Origin: Thelonectria olida
Taxonomy: Eukaryota; Ascomycota; Sordariomycetes; Hypocreales; Nectriaceae
DNA: 64,000 bases
Assembly: GCA_020736575.1 (NCBI GenBank)
Contig: JAGPYM010000054.1
Location: 99,095 to 163,094 of the forward strand
Reading direction: 5' to 3'
Part shown: positions 24,201 to 35,661 of the stretch, one piece after another
Layout of the letters: every line of letters begins with the position of its first letter
How positions within the stretch are numbered: the stretch's first letter is position 1
Made by a program: the position numbers and the translations under genes
Notes under the pieces: generated by a model
Database searches by the model: none
The model's input: only the letters and a program-made list of their open reading frames with translations
What the model was told of the DNA's origin: nothing

Positions 24201-26682
24201 TTTTCTGTCTCATCTGAGAGATCGGCCGGCTCGCGGTTCCACAGTGTCCAGATTCGTTCCTCCCAGCCCATACCGGCATCACGTTCCTCATCAATTGGCG
24301 TAGCACTAACTGATCCCTCGTCGTCGCAGCCATCGCCAGCTTCACTCCGCTCGTGTATAGAACCGCTTTCCAGCAGTTTGGCGATAGCGCTGGAGGTTAT
24401 AATGAGCGAAGTCTTCTTATACGGTGGCTGGATTCCGTCTCCTTTCATTAACGATAACTGAGGAGAAAACTGTCCTTACCTGTAGGCCGCCGGCTTGTGA
24501 GCAGCATACATTATCTCCCGATGGTCCCTAGTCTTGCCCTCATGACCTAGTCGGATGGCAAATTCCTTGAGTATGTCAGGCAAGACTTCAAGAACGTCGC
24601 TAGAGCATATCTCTCCTAGCTGCTGATGAATCATCGCCAGAAGCCAACCGGCAAAGCTGTCGGTGACTTCGTCTTCCTTGCATGCGAAACTTCCTGCGTC
24701 TGAGTATGTGTAGAATCTGTCGTGGATGCTGTCGTTCGTAGGTCGCGGGACTTCGGAGGACTCTGATTGGGGTTCTACCTGAATTACCTCTGGGAGCTCG
24801 GCAACAGGACCCAACGTGGCTGCAGACATGGCCCCGGCAGCCAGCATGGCTTCATTAACAACGGATTGTTTGTCATGCGGGCTCGAATAGTATCCAGAGT
24901 CAGCCACTGTGCCTTCTCCGATGTGAGAATGAGTGTCCCTGTCATTGAATTCCTTGATTGGAATCGGAGGCATCTCAGAAATGCGCTCCAAGGTCTCCCT
25001 GTCCGACTCAAAAGACTCCTTGGTCGTTTGAACCCCTACTTCCAGGGCACGGTCATGTTTTTCTTGTCGCCTAGCGTCGGCGGCCGCATTTGCTTTCTTT
25101 TCCTTCTCAACAATGGCCACGGAAGCGAGGGCGTCTGTAATGGGTGCTCCCGTGGTGGTGGCTGTTTCGTGTCAGGTGATGCTCATTCGGAAGTGTCACC
25201 AGGACAATGGAAAATCACATACCAGGCCGGGGGGGTGAAGAGCCGATTCTACTTTTATAAGCGGCGCGCACTCTTTGCTCGAACATGCGGACTGCGAATA
25301 TCTGGAACATACGGCGGGCTTCCTGCATCCTTTGCTCCTCCGTCATTGGGTCCTGGCAGCAACAATCAGTATGGGATAGGGATACCATCATTAAGGGGTT
25401 TGAGTATACCTCTTCATCCTCATACTCCTCGTCTTCTTGACTATCCTCATAGTCTTCTTCTTTATCCTCTTCGTCATTGTATTCGTCTTTGTCGGGAGGA
25501 GGATGACTATGAGGATTGGAGTATGAGCCGCTGGGATGACTATAGCCGCGGGAGATGTGCTCGCGAGCGTCTTCCTCCCTAGCCATTCGACGCTCAGCTA
25601 GCTGCTCCATCATCTCGATGAATCGCTTGCCGTCGTTTTTCAAAAGGTCATCCGCCACAGCAAGTATGCCGCCTAAGTCTAAGTTACTATATGTGGAGAA
25701 GTGATTTAAGAAGCTGCGTACCTTTGACTTGCAGGCTGTTGCCGAACGTTAAGAAATCGGTCACATCTCGATCGTGAGAGCTGTGGATTTTTTTAGGAGA
25801 TTCGTCGTGACTATAATCATCGTCCTCCACTTCATCTTCGCTATAGACCTCTTCCAACTTATCTTCGTCTTTATTATTGCCGATAGATTCTACCATTCGG
25901 CCGCGGGACGGTGGTTGATTGGCGTGGCTCGATGGTAGCCCTTGGGGTGGTCGTAAAGAGAAATCGCGGGGTGGAGGGAGTATAGACGCGCCCTCACCTT
26001 GGTTAGCGAATTGCTCCAGGTCGAGGTAATAAGCATCGTATAGGCCTTCCAACTTGTCCTCTATCGCAGTTCGCTTCCGGACACAGACGGTGCAATTGCA
26101 CGTATGCCCCTGCTGCTCCTTCATCTTCTTTAAAATAGCATCCTTTTCCACCTTCAATAGAGATTTCCGTTCGTCCCCCCCTAGGCTAAGCCAGAATTCT
26201 TTTATGCGTTCGTGTTCCTCTTGGTTACTCGTACTCCAGATCTTGTCTCGGGAAATGTCAGAGCTTGGCGCTCCCAAAGGTAGAAGTGTGCGCACATCCG
26301 ATCCCGCGCCGAGTGGCGGGTCTGCAATATCGTAATTGGCAACGTTGTCGTGATCCCCCGGAACAGAATCTGATGGCTTGGCAGCGCCAGATGCATGACT
26401 TGAATGACGGTTGGGCGCTTGCTCAGCTGCTGCCCCAGCCGTAGTGTTTTGTCGGCGCTTCTGCTCCTTGCGGTCAACGGCTGGGGCAGCCCGGTTGCCG
26501 GAGGTTGGGTCTTCTAGGAGGTTATTCGACTTTGCGCTTGTAGGCGTTAAAGGCTGGGGCGACTCGGAGGCAGGGCTCTTGGGGACGGTGATGAAGTTGG
26601 AGTCATCCTTGTTGGTGCACTCGGCGGTGTTTCGAAGGGATGCTTGTGTCAGCGGAGCCGATTTCTGGTTATTGGCCGACAT
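21243..26682 (-). CDS. Chimeric gene: NST1 amino-terminal half joined to large unrelated fungal protein
   Basis: Seven exons by GT-AG signals: 26,682-25,722, 25,672-25,410, 25,352-25,223, 25,134-24,480, 24,389-23,722, 23,666-22,980 and 22,927-21,243. They total 5,049 nt, exactly 1,683 codons, with no internal stop. Residues 1-451 match the stress-response protein NST1: '[20 protein letters not shown]', the cysteine cluster '[14 protein letters not shown]' (about 195-208), '[20 protein letters not shown]', an acidic stretch, and '[20 protein letters not shown]' ending at '[10 protein letters not shown]'. The long Lys/Glu coiled coil and C-terminus normal for NST1 are absent. Instead residues 452-1682 continue as a different conserved-looking protein of unknown function ('[14 protein letters not shown]', '[19 protein letters not shown]', '[20 protein letters not shown]'), with a Ser/Pro-rich basic tail. 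The join coincides with the intron 25,135-25,222. The first Met could also be one codon earlier. Two overlapping gene models remain possible, but no separate start for the second part is evident. Confidence 0.75.
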
Positions 26683-27180
26683 CATAGGTCTACGACAGGG
26701 CAGTCGAAAGCATGAAGAGGCCGCGCACCGCGCGAGGGTGATGGCGTCGACGGGGTTGAAAGAAAGACTGCTGGTTCTTTGTTGGTGCTTGGTTTCAGCA
26801 AAAGCGATGGATGAATGGGCGGATTTTATTTCGACCGGAGGCAATTTGCCTTTTTTTTTGCCCTTTTGCGACGCTTTTGTGCGTCTTACGGTGGAACTTC
26901 TGGTCTGGTGCGATGCGGGCCGCACCGAATGCGCTTCGTGCCGAACCTTAACCAAAATTGAGTGGTCTTTGTGAAGGCCTACGAAGGCGGTAGAAGCGTC
27001 CGTCACGATCCGGCAATTTTAGATATACGTTCGAAGTGGGAAGAGTGATATGTACTTAAAGTGACGACTCCCTGTTCCCCACGGTCGTCTCGCAGAGGTG
27101 GCCTCGGGATTACGAGATGGGTGGATGCAAGGGCTCGGAGATTCGGTGCCGCAATTGCATTTTAACGTGGCTTGCAATTG
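26683..27180. other. 5' flank of the NST1-chimera gene
   Basis: The frame of the first exon stays open upstream to an ATG at 27,004-27,006, but NST1-like sequence starts only at 26,682, so this is more likely leader and promoter. GC content stays normal to about 27,180 and then collapses. No other gene is seen. Confidence 0.45.
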
Positions 27181-27984
27181 GTGTCACTCCTTCTACTACT
27201 ATTACATTTTACAACCTTATTATTACACTAGCTAACTAGAATGCAAGGCGTAGCCTTTTTAAATATTAAAAGTAAGTGCTTCTTTTCTTATTATTAGCTA
27301 GATAGTTTTATAATATAGTGGAATTGTTAAAAAATAGGAGACTTGTATTTAGTCTGGGTCTTTCTATTAAGAATTTAGCTGTAATATTGCCGCTTAAAAT
27401 TATTTAAAATTCTATATAAAAAAAAGGCGCTATTAAAAATAGGGAAAGTAATATAATTTAAAATAAAAGGGGTAATATTATAAATAATTAAAAAAATAAA
27501 AATTGCCTATTTTAATATATATTAAAAAAGAATAATTTAATAGAATTATATTATAAGTTTTAATTAATTCTAATTTTAATTATACTATTATATTTAAGTT
27601 TAATTTTAATATATTTATTTTTATATAATTAAAAAAAAGTAGTTATATATTATATAATTAGCTTATAAAAGGGAAACTATATAAAAATATAATAAATATA
27701 AAAATATATATAGTATATATAAATATTAAGCTATTAAGCCTATTTTACTTATAAATATTTAAAATAAAAAGAGAATTATTTAATTAGTTATAATTAAAAT
27801 AAAAGGAAAATTATTTAATTAATTATAATTAAAATAATAAAAGAATTATTTAATAAGTTATATTAAAAATTTAATAGTTATATAAATTATAAATATAAAG
27901 TTTATAATATTATTTTAATTTTTATAATTAGTAATTTTTATTATTATATAAACTTTTTAATATATTTTACTATTTAGTTATCTT

Positions 27985-28085
27985 ATTATAAGCCTTATTA
28001 AAAAGCTTATTATAATAAATATAAAGCTAGAATTTAACTTATTTTAACTTTTATTATATATTTAAATTATTAGCTTTTTAAATAC
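27985..28085 (+). repeat. R1 repeat, partial copy
   Basis: Contains AAGCTTATTATAATAAATAT followed by AAGCTAG and AAATTATTAGCTTTTT, i.e. the right third of the family in the orientation of the 8.2-kb copy. Confidence 0.55.
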
Positions 28086-28202
28086 TAATAATAATATTAT
28101 TTTAATAACTTAATAAAAGTAATATTAAATAGTATAAAAAATAAAAAAGATTTAAAAAAGAAATAATTATTTATATAAAAATAGCTATTTATTATTATTA
28201 TT

Positions 28203-28318
28203 ATTAAAAAAGCTAATAATATAAGTATATAATAGAAGTTAATATAAGTTAAACTCTAGCTTTATATTTATTATAATAGGCTTTTTAATAGAGCTTATAA
28301 TTAGTTTTAAAATAAATT
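28203..28318 (-). repeat. R1 repeat, partial copy
   Basis: Starts TTAAAAAAGCTAATAATATA and ends TTAGTTTTAAAATAAA, the same internal breakpoint as the copy at 16.8 kb, which suggests a common truncated subfamily or a linked duplication. Confidence 0.55.
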
Positions 28319-28470
28319 ATTTATTTTTATAAAACTATTTATTTATTTTTATAAAACTATTTATTTATTTTTATAAAACTATTTATTTATTTTTATAAAA
28401 CTATTTATTTATTTAATTATATATTTATTTATTTAATTATATATTTATTTATTTAATTATATATTTATTT
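28318..28470. repeat. Two adjoining AT-rich tandem arrays
   Basis: About four copies of a 21-base unit (TTATTTTTATAAAACTATTTA type) are followed directly by three copies of a 20-base unit (TTTATTTATTTAATTATATA). They abut the truncated R1 copy. Confidence 0.8.
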
Positions 28471-29308
28471 ATATTTTATAAAATATATAAATATAAGTTT
28501 ATTATTAGTAAAATAATAAATTATTTAAAAAATAAATATAAATATATTAGCTAAAAAGAATATATATAAAATTAAATAGTTTATAATTATATATATAAAT
28601 ATAACTAAAAATTAAATTAAATTATAAAAATAAATATTATTATTATTAACTATTTATTTAAACTTATATATTTAACTATTATAAGAAAATATATTAAGTT
28701 ATAATAATTACTTATATATAATATAAAATATATAATAAATATAAAAGTATTATTATAAATAGTATAATTAAATTAATAATTAAAAAAGAGAGAAATAATA
28801 TAAAACTTAATAGTAAAAATAGTTATAACTAATATAATAAAAAAGTAATATATTATATTAAAAGATTTACTATTAAAATTATAATAAATAGTACTTTAAA
28901 ATTAGCTAGCTAGAAATAAAAAAGTAAAAAGAGCTAAGTATAATAAAAGAAAATAAGTTTAAAAATACTTTTTAATTTATTAAATATATTTATTATAATA
29001 ATTAAAAGGCATTTAAAAGTAAGATTAAAATAAAAGTATAAAATACTAATAATAAGTAAGAAATAAAAAGTAATTAAACTATTATAATTAAATATATTAT
29101 TTAAAAAGTATTAAATAAAACTAATTATAAGTAGTAATAAAGCTAATTAGTAAAAACAAGCTAGTATTATAATAAAAATAAAAAATATTAAAATATATAT
29201 TAAATAATATATATATTATTATAAACTAATAGTATTTTAATATAATTAAATTATTTAAAATTAAATATAAAAAGGTATATATTATAACAATTATAAAAGC
29301 TAATTCTT

Positions 29309-29755
29309 TATAAAAGCTAGTTTTTATATAAGCTTAAATATATAAAATAAAATAATTTAAATATATTTTACTTATTAAAAAAATAAAATTTACTATTAAA
29401 TTTATAAAAATATAAGAATTATAATAATATACTTTTTACCTTATATATTTTATTAGTTATATTTTTATTTAGAATATTTTACTTATTTTTAAATTAAAAA
29501 GGTAAACTTACTAGTATATACTACCCTTACTCTAATAGGTAATATTTATTTTAATAAAACATATAATTTTAAATAAAAAGGCATATTAAAATATATAATA
29601 ATTTAATATACCTTTTAAGTTTTTTACTTTTAACTAACTATTTTATTATAATTTATAATAACTACTCTATTATATATTAAAAAACAGTCCCACTTTTACT
29701 ATTTAATTATTAAAAGATTACCTTTTTAAATGTAATTTAAGTGTTTAAATTACTT
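29309..29755 (+). repeat. Fragments of two LTRs (12.1-kb family, then 58.95-kb family)
   Basis: 29,309-29,640 aligns with the first 330 bases of the solo LTR at 12,108, more mutated. Then from about 29,650 the sequence matches the first 100 bases of the gypsy LTR at 58,951 (ACTCTATTA, CCCACTTTTA, AAGTGTTTAAATTACT shared). Transition differences dominate. Confidence 0.6.
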
Positions 29756-31352
29756 TTAATAGTATATATTTTAATATTTAGTAAATATTAATTAAATTTT
29801 AATAGAAAACTAAAACGCGCTAGTATAATATAAGGTAACTATTAATTAACTTATTAAGCAAATAGCAATTAGCTATTTTTTAACTATTTAAAATCTAATT
29901 AATTTAAAATTTAATAAAAATACTAATTTTAAGTATATAATTTTAATTATATATTTATTTTCTTTTAATTTATAGTATTTATATATTTATTAAGTATTTT
30001 AATATAATTTTAAGTTTTAATAGTTATTAAATCATAGAAAAGGTATATATAAACTAATAAATTAAATTATAATATAAAATATAATAGTTATAATAGTTAC
30101 ATTTATATTTATAAATTAATTAAAATAATAAAAAATTTAAAAAAAGTATAAAAAGAGTATAAAAAAGTATTAAATATTCTATTAGTATAACTTGTTTAAA
30201 TTTTAAATAAAATTAGTTTATTAATAGAATATTTTACTTATTTACTAGACTTTTAAATTCTTAATTGCTGCTTTTATAAGATAATTATTATTAAGTGTAT
30301 AATTAAATTACATTTTTAAATACTATTTTATAAGCTATTTAAAGCTTAAATTAAGCTAGTATAATAATAGGCAGCTATATTTAATATTATTTATAAATAA
30401 GATAAAATTAGAGATTTACTATTTCTATTTAATAATAATATACTAATTAAAATATTTAACAAGCTAAAAATAGGGGGGTTTTAATATACTTTTATATTAA
30501 ACTGCTATTTTATTAGCCCTATATTAAAAAGAATTTAATATTATTTTAAAAAGGTTTATAAATAGAATTAAAAGCTTAAGGCTAGCTGCTAATTAGTAGC
30601 TTAAGTTAAGGAAAAGTAAGTAAATATATTATAAAAATATAGTATTTTCTATTAATAGTTTTTTACTAAGAGTTCTTATAATAAATACTTTAAAGTTATA
30701 AGAGGCTAAGATTTTAATAGTTTAAAAGCTTAAATAAAAAGAGTAAAAAAGAGTATATAATAGGTTTTAAAAGTGTTTTAATTAAAGGTAAAATATATTT
30801 AAAAGCTAGAGGCTAAAAATATTAAAAAATAGAGCAATCTTGCTTCTTTTAATATATAGCTCTACTAATTAAAAGCAGCTGCCTATTTAAAAGATTTTAA
30901 TAGAAAGAAGGAGTTTTTATAAGGTTTAATCTTATTTAAATATATTATTAATTTTAAAAACTTAAAAGGTAATAATACTAAGCTTTAATATATATATTTT
31001 ACTATTAAGTATTTTATTTATTATATAATAGCTATTATAAAACTAAATATTATTTTATAAAATATACTATTTAAAGTTAATTAAAAGGAGCTTAATAAAA
31101 AGTATAATATACTATTTTACTTTAAGTAAAAATAGGCAATTTAAAAAAGGTATATTATAATATACTTATAACTATTTATATATATTATATAATTTATAAA
31201 TTTAAAGAATTTAATAAACTAACTACTATTTAAACTTAATAGAAAATAGTTTATTATATATAGTATTATAATATAATATACTAATAAGCTTACTAATATT
31301 TTATAAAAGTATAATAGTAATTTTAAAATGCTATAAGTAATAAAACTATAAA

Positions 31353-33629
31353 CCCTAGGCACTATTTACTAGCAATTTAACTAAAATTACTTATATAAAT
31401 AGGTGCGTATAGCTTGGGCTTTAGAGTAATATTGCTTAAAGTTAGGCTGGGTTGTTAATTAGTTTAAATTTCCTAACTCTAGATTTAGGTTTAACCTAGG
31501 GTTAATTTGGATTTAGGGTTATATAAAAAAGGGGTTTATAATTAAAAGAGAATTTATAATTGTATTTACTATTTTACTTATTAAAAAAAACTTAAGAAAT
31601 TAAGTTAAATTAAAGCTACAAATTATAAATAATATTATACAACTTAATAAGAAGTACTAAATACTTATTTATTAATATTATAAAATAGCAGTTTAGCTTA
31701 ATATTAGTATTAAGTTATATTTCTAATATAAGTATTAACTAATAAAATAGATATTAAAAGATATTAAAAACTATTTTAATATTATAAATTTAGCTAATTT
31801 AAAACTTATTTAACTACCTAATAATAGTAGTATAGCAATTAAACTGCTAAATATATTATATAAATATAGCTATACTAAATATAAGTATTTTATAATAGTA
31901 TAAAATAATATTACCTATTACTAGAGAGAGGCAGGTTATAATAGTATAGGAAAATAGTAAATTAAAGTTTAATTATAAATTTAAATATATAAAAAGTATA
32001 TATAATACTAGATTATTTAAAACTATAATAATATTAATAATATAATAGATATTACTAGTATTATAAGAAATAGTACTATAAAAAAGATTATTACTAATAG
32101 TTAGGCCGAGCTTAATATAAAAGATATTATATAGCTTTAAAAGGGCAACTTAAAAGAGAATATTAATAGGGATTTAGTATAAGTAAAAAAATTAAGTTAA
32201 ATAAGGCATTTTAGCTTATAGGATTTGCTTAATATTTTTAATATAGTTAAGTAAATAAGGGTAAAAATAGTAATAATAGGGCAAGCCTAGTAAGAAAATA
32301 AATAAGTAGTTTATAAATATTTATAACTATTATAACTTAGGTAGAGCTTTAATTATAAAGTGGATTACTATTACTAATAACTTAATAGTATACTAATAAA
32401 AATACTTTAATAGCTTGCTAGTATAATAGTAATAAATTTAAATAGAATGCTATTTAAATATAAAAGTAAAAAGGTATTAATAAGTAAATATTAGTCTATT
32501 AGTTATTAGTATTTAAGCTTTTGCTAGCAAGTATTTTATATTAAATATAAAAAGGCATTTAAATAGTAGGCTGTTTGTTTTACTAATAAGTAGTAAAGCT
32601 TGCTATATAATATAATTAATAAGCTTAAAGGAAATGGATTTTCTAATAGTTATAATAGTAGCTTTTATAGTAGTAGAAATAGGGAGGCTAAAAGTAATAA
32701 TAATAATAATAATAACCTAACTAATAATAAGAGCATGGCCGGCCTATAGTATAAAGCGCTCGACTGGGCTATTTTTTAATTTATTATTATTTTAATTAAA
32801 GCTTATATTAGTAGTAATATATATATAAACCTGCTATTATACTTTTATATAATATTAGGCATTAAATTATAGCTGCTTAATTATATAAAGGCGCACTTAT
32901 ATATAGGGATGCTAGCAGCTATACTATAGTAGGCTTAATTGTTTTTTTTAAAAGTAATATTTAAGGACTAGCCTTAGGATTAAAATAAAATTAAAGTAAA
33001 AGTAATACTTATATTTTAGAATTAATATATAATATAAATATATATTAGTATTTATATAATTATTAGTATAATTATTAGATAGATAGTATATAAAAAAGGC
33101 TAGTATAAAAAAATAAGCAGATAGCTATTAATATAATAGGCTAAGAATGAAAAGGTATTATTTTATAATAGTAAGTAAATTAAAATTAATAATTTTACTT
33201 ATATACTTTATAATTAGGTTATTAAAGTGTAAAAGTTATTAGATTAATTATTTGGAGGATTATAGGAGAAAGTTAGTTAAAAGATTAATATAGGCCGGAT
33301 TATTAATAGTATAATATAGCTTAAAATAAGTTAGTTATTTATAACTAACTTAAAAAATAACTAGCTAGAACTTAAGCTAGTAAAAGTAATAAAGCTAATA
33401 GAATTATTAATTTGAAATTTAATATAAAACTGTTAGAAGTAATATAAAGTTAAAAAGTGGCTTTAAAACTTATAACTAGTTTAAAAGGTACTTATAATAC
33501 TTATATATATATAGGGCGGGCTTTTAAATAAGGGTCTAAAAGTAATAATATTATAATATTATAACTTATAATAGCTTATATGGAATATTTTTATAATAAA
33601 TAGGCAGATTATAATTATTATAAATTAAG
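31353..33629 (+). pseudogene. RecQ-like (telomere-linked type) helicase gene, copy 1, 5' part
   Basis: From CCCTAGGCACTATTTACT onward this aligns with copy 2 at 55,333-57,605, in the same orientation, with mostly transition differences. It precedes the helicase core that resumes at 40,993 after the chromovirus. The frames are full of stops, mainly TAA/TAG where copy 2 sometimes has sense codons. The 5' portion should encode the long N-terminal region of the large RecQ-like helicases found in fungal subtelomeres and accessory regions; I infer this from position rather than from visible motifs. A run of AATAATAATAAT near 32,697-32,713 is shared with copy 2. Confidence 0.6.
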
Positions 33630-33861
33630 TGTAATAGACTGGCCCTAGGGCGTCTGCAAATAGGCGTTAATTGTAATATTAATAAACTTAAAAGGAAAGA
33701 AAGCTCTTCCCTCTTAGTATGCTCTAAGGCTTTACTAATATTCCCGTATTACATGACCTAGCCCTTATGCTCCCTATTATACGCGTCCGCTCCGGGTGCG
33801 GGCCGCACGCGTGTCGCACGCGTGCATGACTAAGATACGGGCGCAGCCCGAATCCATAACA
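33630..33861 (-). repeat. Chromovirus 3' LTR (232 bp)
   Basis: Plus strand begins TGTAATAGACTGG and ends ATCCATAACA. Compared with the other LTR it differs at 18 sites, all transitions, and it carries the C or G at every one of them. Confidence 0.93.
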
Positions 33862-33863
33862 TA

Positions 33864-33875
33864 CCCTCCTACTCC
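33864..33875 (-). other. Polypurine tract of the chromovirus
   Basis: The minus strand reads GGAGTAGGAGGG two bases before the 3' LTR, as needed for plus-strand DNA priming. It confirms the minus orientation of the element. Confidence 0.75.
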
Positions 33876-33937
33876 GGTCTGTGCGCGGCCCGCCAACGGG
33901 TGAAAATTTCTCCATTACCATTATGTGAGTGCCCTGT

Positions 33938-34078
33938 GTTCGCGTCGGGGTTATTATGGTAAGGGTCGTGCTGTTGTCTCGTTGCCCCGCGTTCGTGCTA
34001 GAGTCATAATGGTGAGGGTCGTGTTGTTGTCTTGTTGCCCCGCGTTCATGTCGGTGTCGTCATGGTGAGGGTCGCCCC
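33938..34078 (+). repeat. 53-bp tandem repeat, 2.7 copies, next to accessory ORF
   Basis: Units at 33,938-33,990, 33,991-34,043 and a partial 34,044-34,078 share GTTCG/GTTCA starts, ATGGTGAGGGTCG cores and GTTGCCCCGC ends. They lie between the 3' LTR and the plus-strand accessory gene and may be part of its promoter (inference). Confidence 0.85.
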
Positions 34079-34175
34079 ACTTCTGGCCCCACTACGTTGG
34101 CTGTCAACATAATAACAACTCCCTCTCGTTTCTTCTTTATTTTCCTTCCTTTCCTTCACGCTTCCCTTCTCTTCC

Positions 34176-35481
34176 GTGGCGCTTTCTCTTCCTTTTCTTT
34201 TGCGCTTTCTGACCTCGGCTTCTTCTGTTGCGAACATCCTCCTGGCTCTTCCGTCGCTCTTTCTTCCGACCGCTTGCTGCCCCCTCGCCGCCAACGTCGT
34301 TTGTCCTCCCCGTCTTCCGGCTGTCCCCTCCTCGCACAACATCTCGTCCCCCGCTCTCCCCCCCCGCCCCCGTATCGCCAGTAAGTCCTTCCCAGTACTC
34401 CTCCGCCTTGTGTACTATGCTAATCTTTTCCGGCAAGTGTCTGCTGCCGCTGGTGCCCCCCCTCCCGATCCCAACCGTGGTGGCGATGATCCGTTCCGTC
34501 GCCGTGCCGCGTGCACTCCCAAGAAGAAACGGGCCCTGGGTGGTTATCTGGTGGAGGGAGACTCCTCCGATGAGGAGTCGGCCCCTCCCCAGCAGGTGAC
34601 GCAGGTTTGCGTCAATTGTGTCAAGCGGCTGCTCTCGAACGGCGAGTACACCTGTGTTGTCTCCCGTGGTGCGTCCTGCCAGGCTTGCCGTCGTGCCCAT
34701 GCGTCTTGCTCTTAGGCAGAGGAGCACATGGCGACCAACCCGACTCTCCGCCGTGCCGTTCGCAACCTCCTCAACTGTGCTGCCGCTGGTGGCCACATTA
34801 TGACTCCTGGCCGTGCCCGTTCCGAGGGCGTCCCCGGGCGAAAGCCTGTTTTTTCCTAAGAGTTCACCCGTCTCGGTCGCGCCTGGCGTGAGGCGTTCGA
34901 TGCCGCCATGCGTTCCCCCGCCCCCGCCCAGTCCGCATACGCCCCCTCCTCCGCCCCCTCGTCGAACCTGACGACCCCCCAGGCCGAACGCTCCCTCGTC
35001 CTGTCTGGGTCCCAGTTGAGCCCGATCCCCTTCCCCCTGCCTGCTGCCTCGTCCCGACGCGCCCCCCAGCAGGCTGTCGCTGCTCTCAACCAGCTCGCTG
35101 TTAGTTTCCGGCACAATCTCGCCCAACTCTCGGTATGTACCTGTTACACTTGCCTTTTGATTTTACTAACCCTTCGTGTAGTAGCAATTTGCCGATGCCG
35201 ATGCCGCCCGTGTCGTCTGTGAGACGGCGATGGAAAGTGCCCGCATCTCCCGCGAAGAGGCCGTCGAGAATGCTCGCATCGCTTGCGAGGAGGAGGCTGC
35301 GCTCCGCCGTGAGGCGGCCGAAGATGCCCGCGAGCGACGCACGCAGCAGCTGATTGCTGCCATCGCTGGGACTCCCCGCCGCCCCCGCCCCCGCCGCCGC
35401 AGACGCTCTGCGTCTCCTGATGATGAGCTTGTCGAGATCGAGGAGGATGATATTGTGGAGGATGAGGAGCTCTTCGAGTAG
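34176..35481 (+). pseudogene. Accessory ORF of chromovirus, antisense to gag-pol; Cys-cluster/coiled-coil/acidic tail
   Basis: One frame runs through the region with introns at 34,381-34,437 (GTAAGT, GCTAAT branch) and 35,133-35,184 (GTATGT, TACTAAC branch). The start is uncertain: an ATG at 34,176 is in frame, and splicing also creates an ATG across the first intron. Visible parts are Lys-rich 'TPKKKR', a cysteine cluster C-X2-C-X11-C-X7-C-X2-C-X6-C near 34,608-34,710, a Pro/Ser/Ala-rich middle, an Ala/Glu/Arg helix near 35,200-35,360, an Arg-rich NLS-like block ('RRPRPRRRRRS'), and an acidic tail ending 'EDEELFE'. Two nonsense codons, TAG 34,713-34,715 and TAA 34,857-34,859, both fit CpA-to-TpA change. 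It looks like a nucleic-acid-binding nuclear protein, but I do not recognise a named family. It is much less mutated than gag-pol. Confidence 0.6.
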
Positions 35482-35661
35482 ACGCCCCTCCCCCTCCCCA
35501 GGCCTGACCGTCCCCGCCCCCGCCCCCGACCCGCCCCCGCCCCGCCCCGCGTCCTGTGCGGGTTTCTGCCGTCATGTATGAGTAGTTTAGTTTGTTGTGG
35601 TTGAAGAGATTTTCCGTTGGTGCCATTGTGCGTGCGGCCTGTTGTTTATCTTCGCGTTCCC

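Larger units (their letters stand above)
27181..31352. other. AT-rich RIPed block upstream of RecQ copy 1
   Basis: Mostly A/T with stops in every frame. Recognisable parts are R1 copies near 28.0 and 28.2 kb, short tandem repeats at 28.3-28.5 kb, and LTR fragments at 29.3-30.0 kb. The stretch 30.2-31.3 kb is slightly richer in G/C and may hold a decayed coding element that I cannot identify. Confidence 0.6.

Noticed and set aside
24767..25582. 271-codon plus-strand ORF
   Set aside because: It crosses three exons and two introns of the NST1-chimera gene on the other strand and looks low-complexity; a shadow.
31490..31530. TTTAGGGTT and AGGGTTA words resembling telomere repeats
   Set aside because: Single scattered occurrences without a tandem TTAGGG array; not telomeric sequence.
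34137..35126. 329-codon minus-strand ORF in the chromovirus
   Set aside because: Gly/Arg-rich composition comes from the C-rich complement of the accessory gene; no gag-pol domain and no motif, so likely a shadow.
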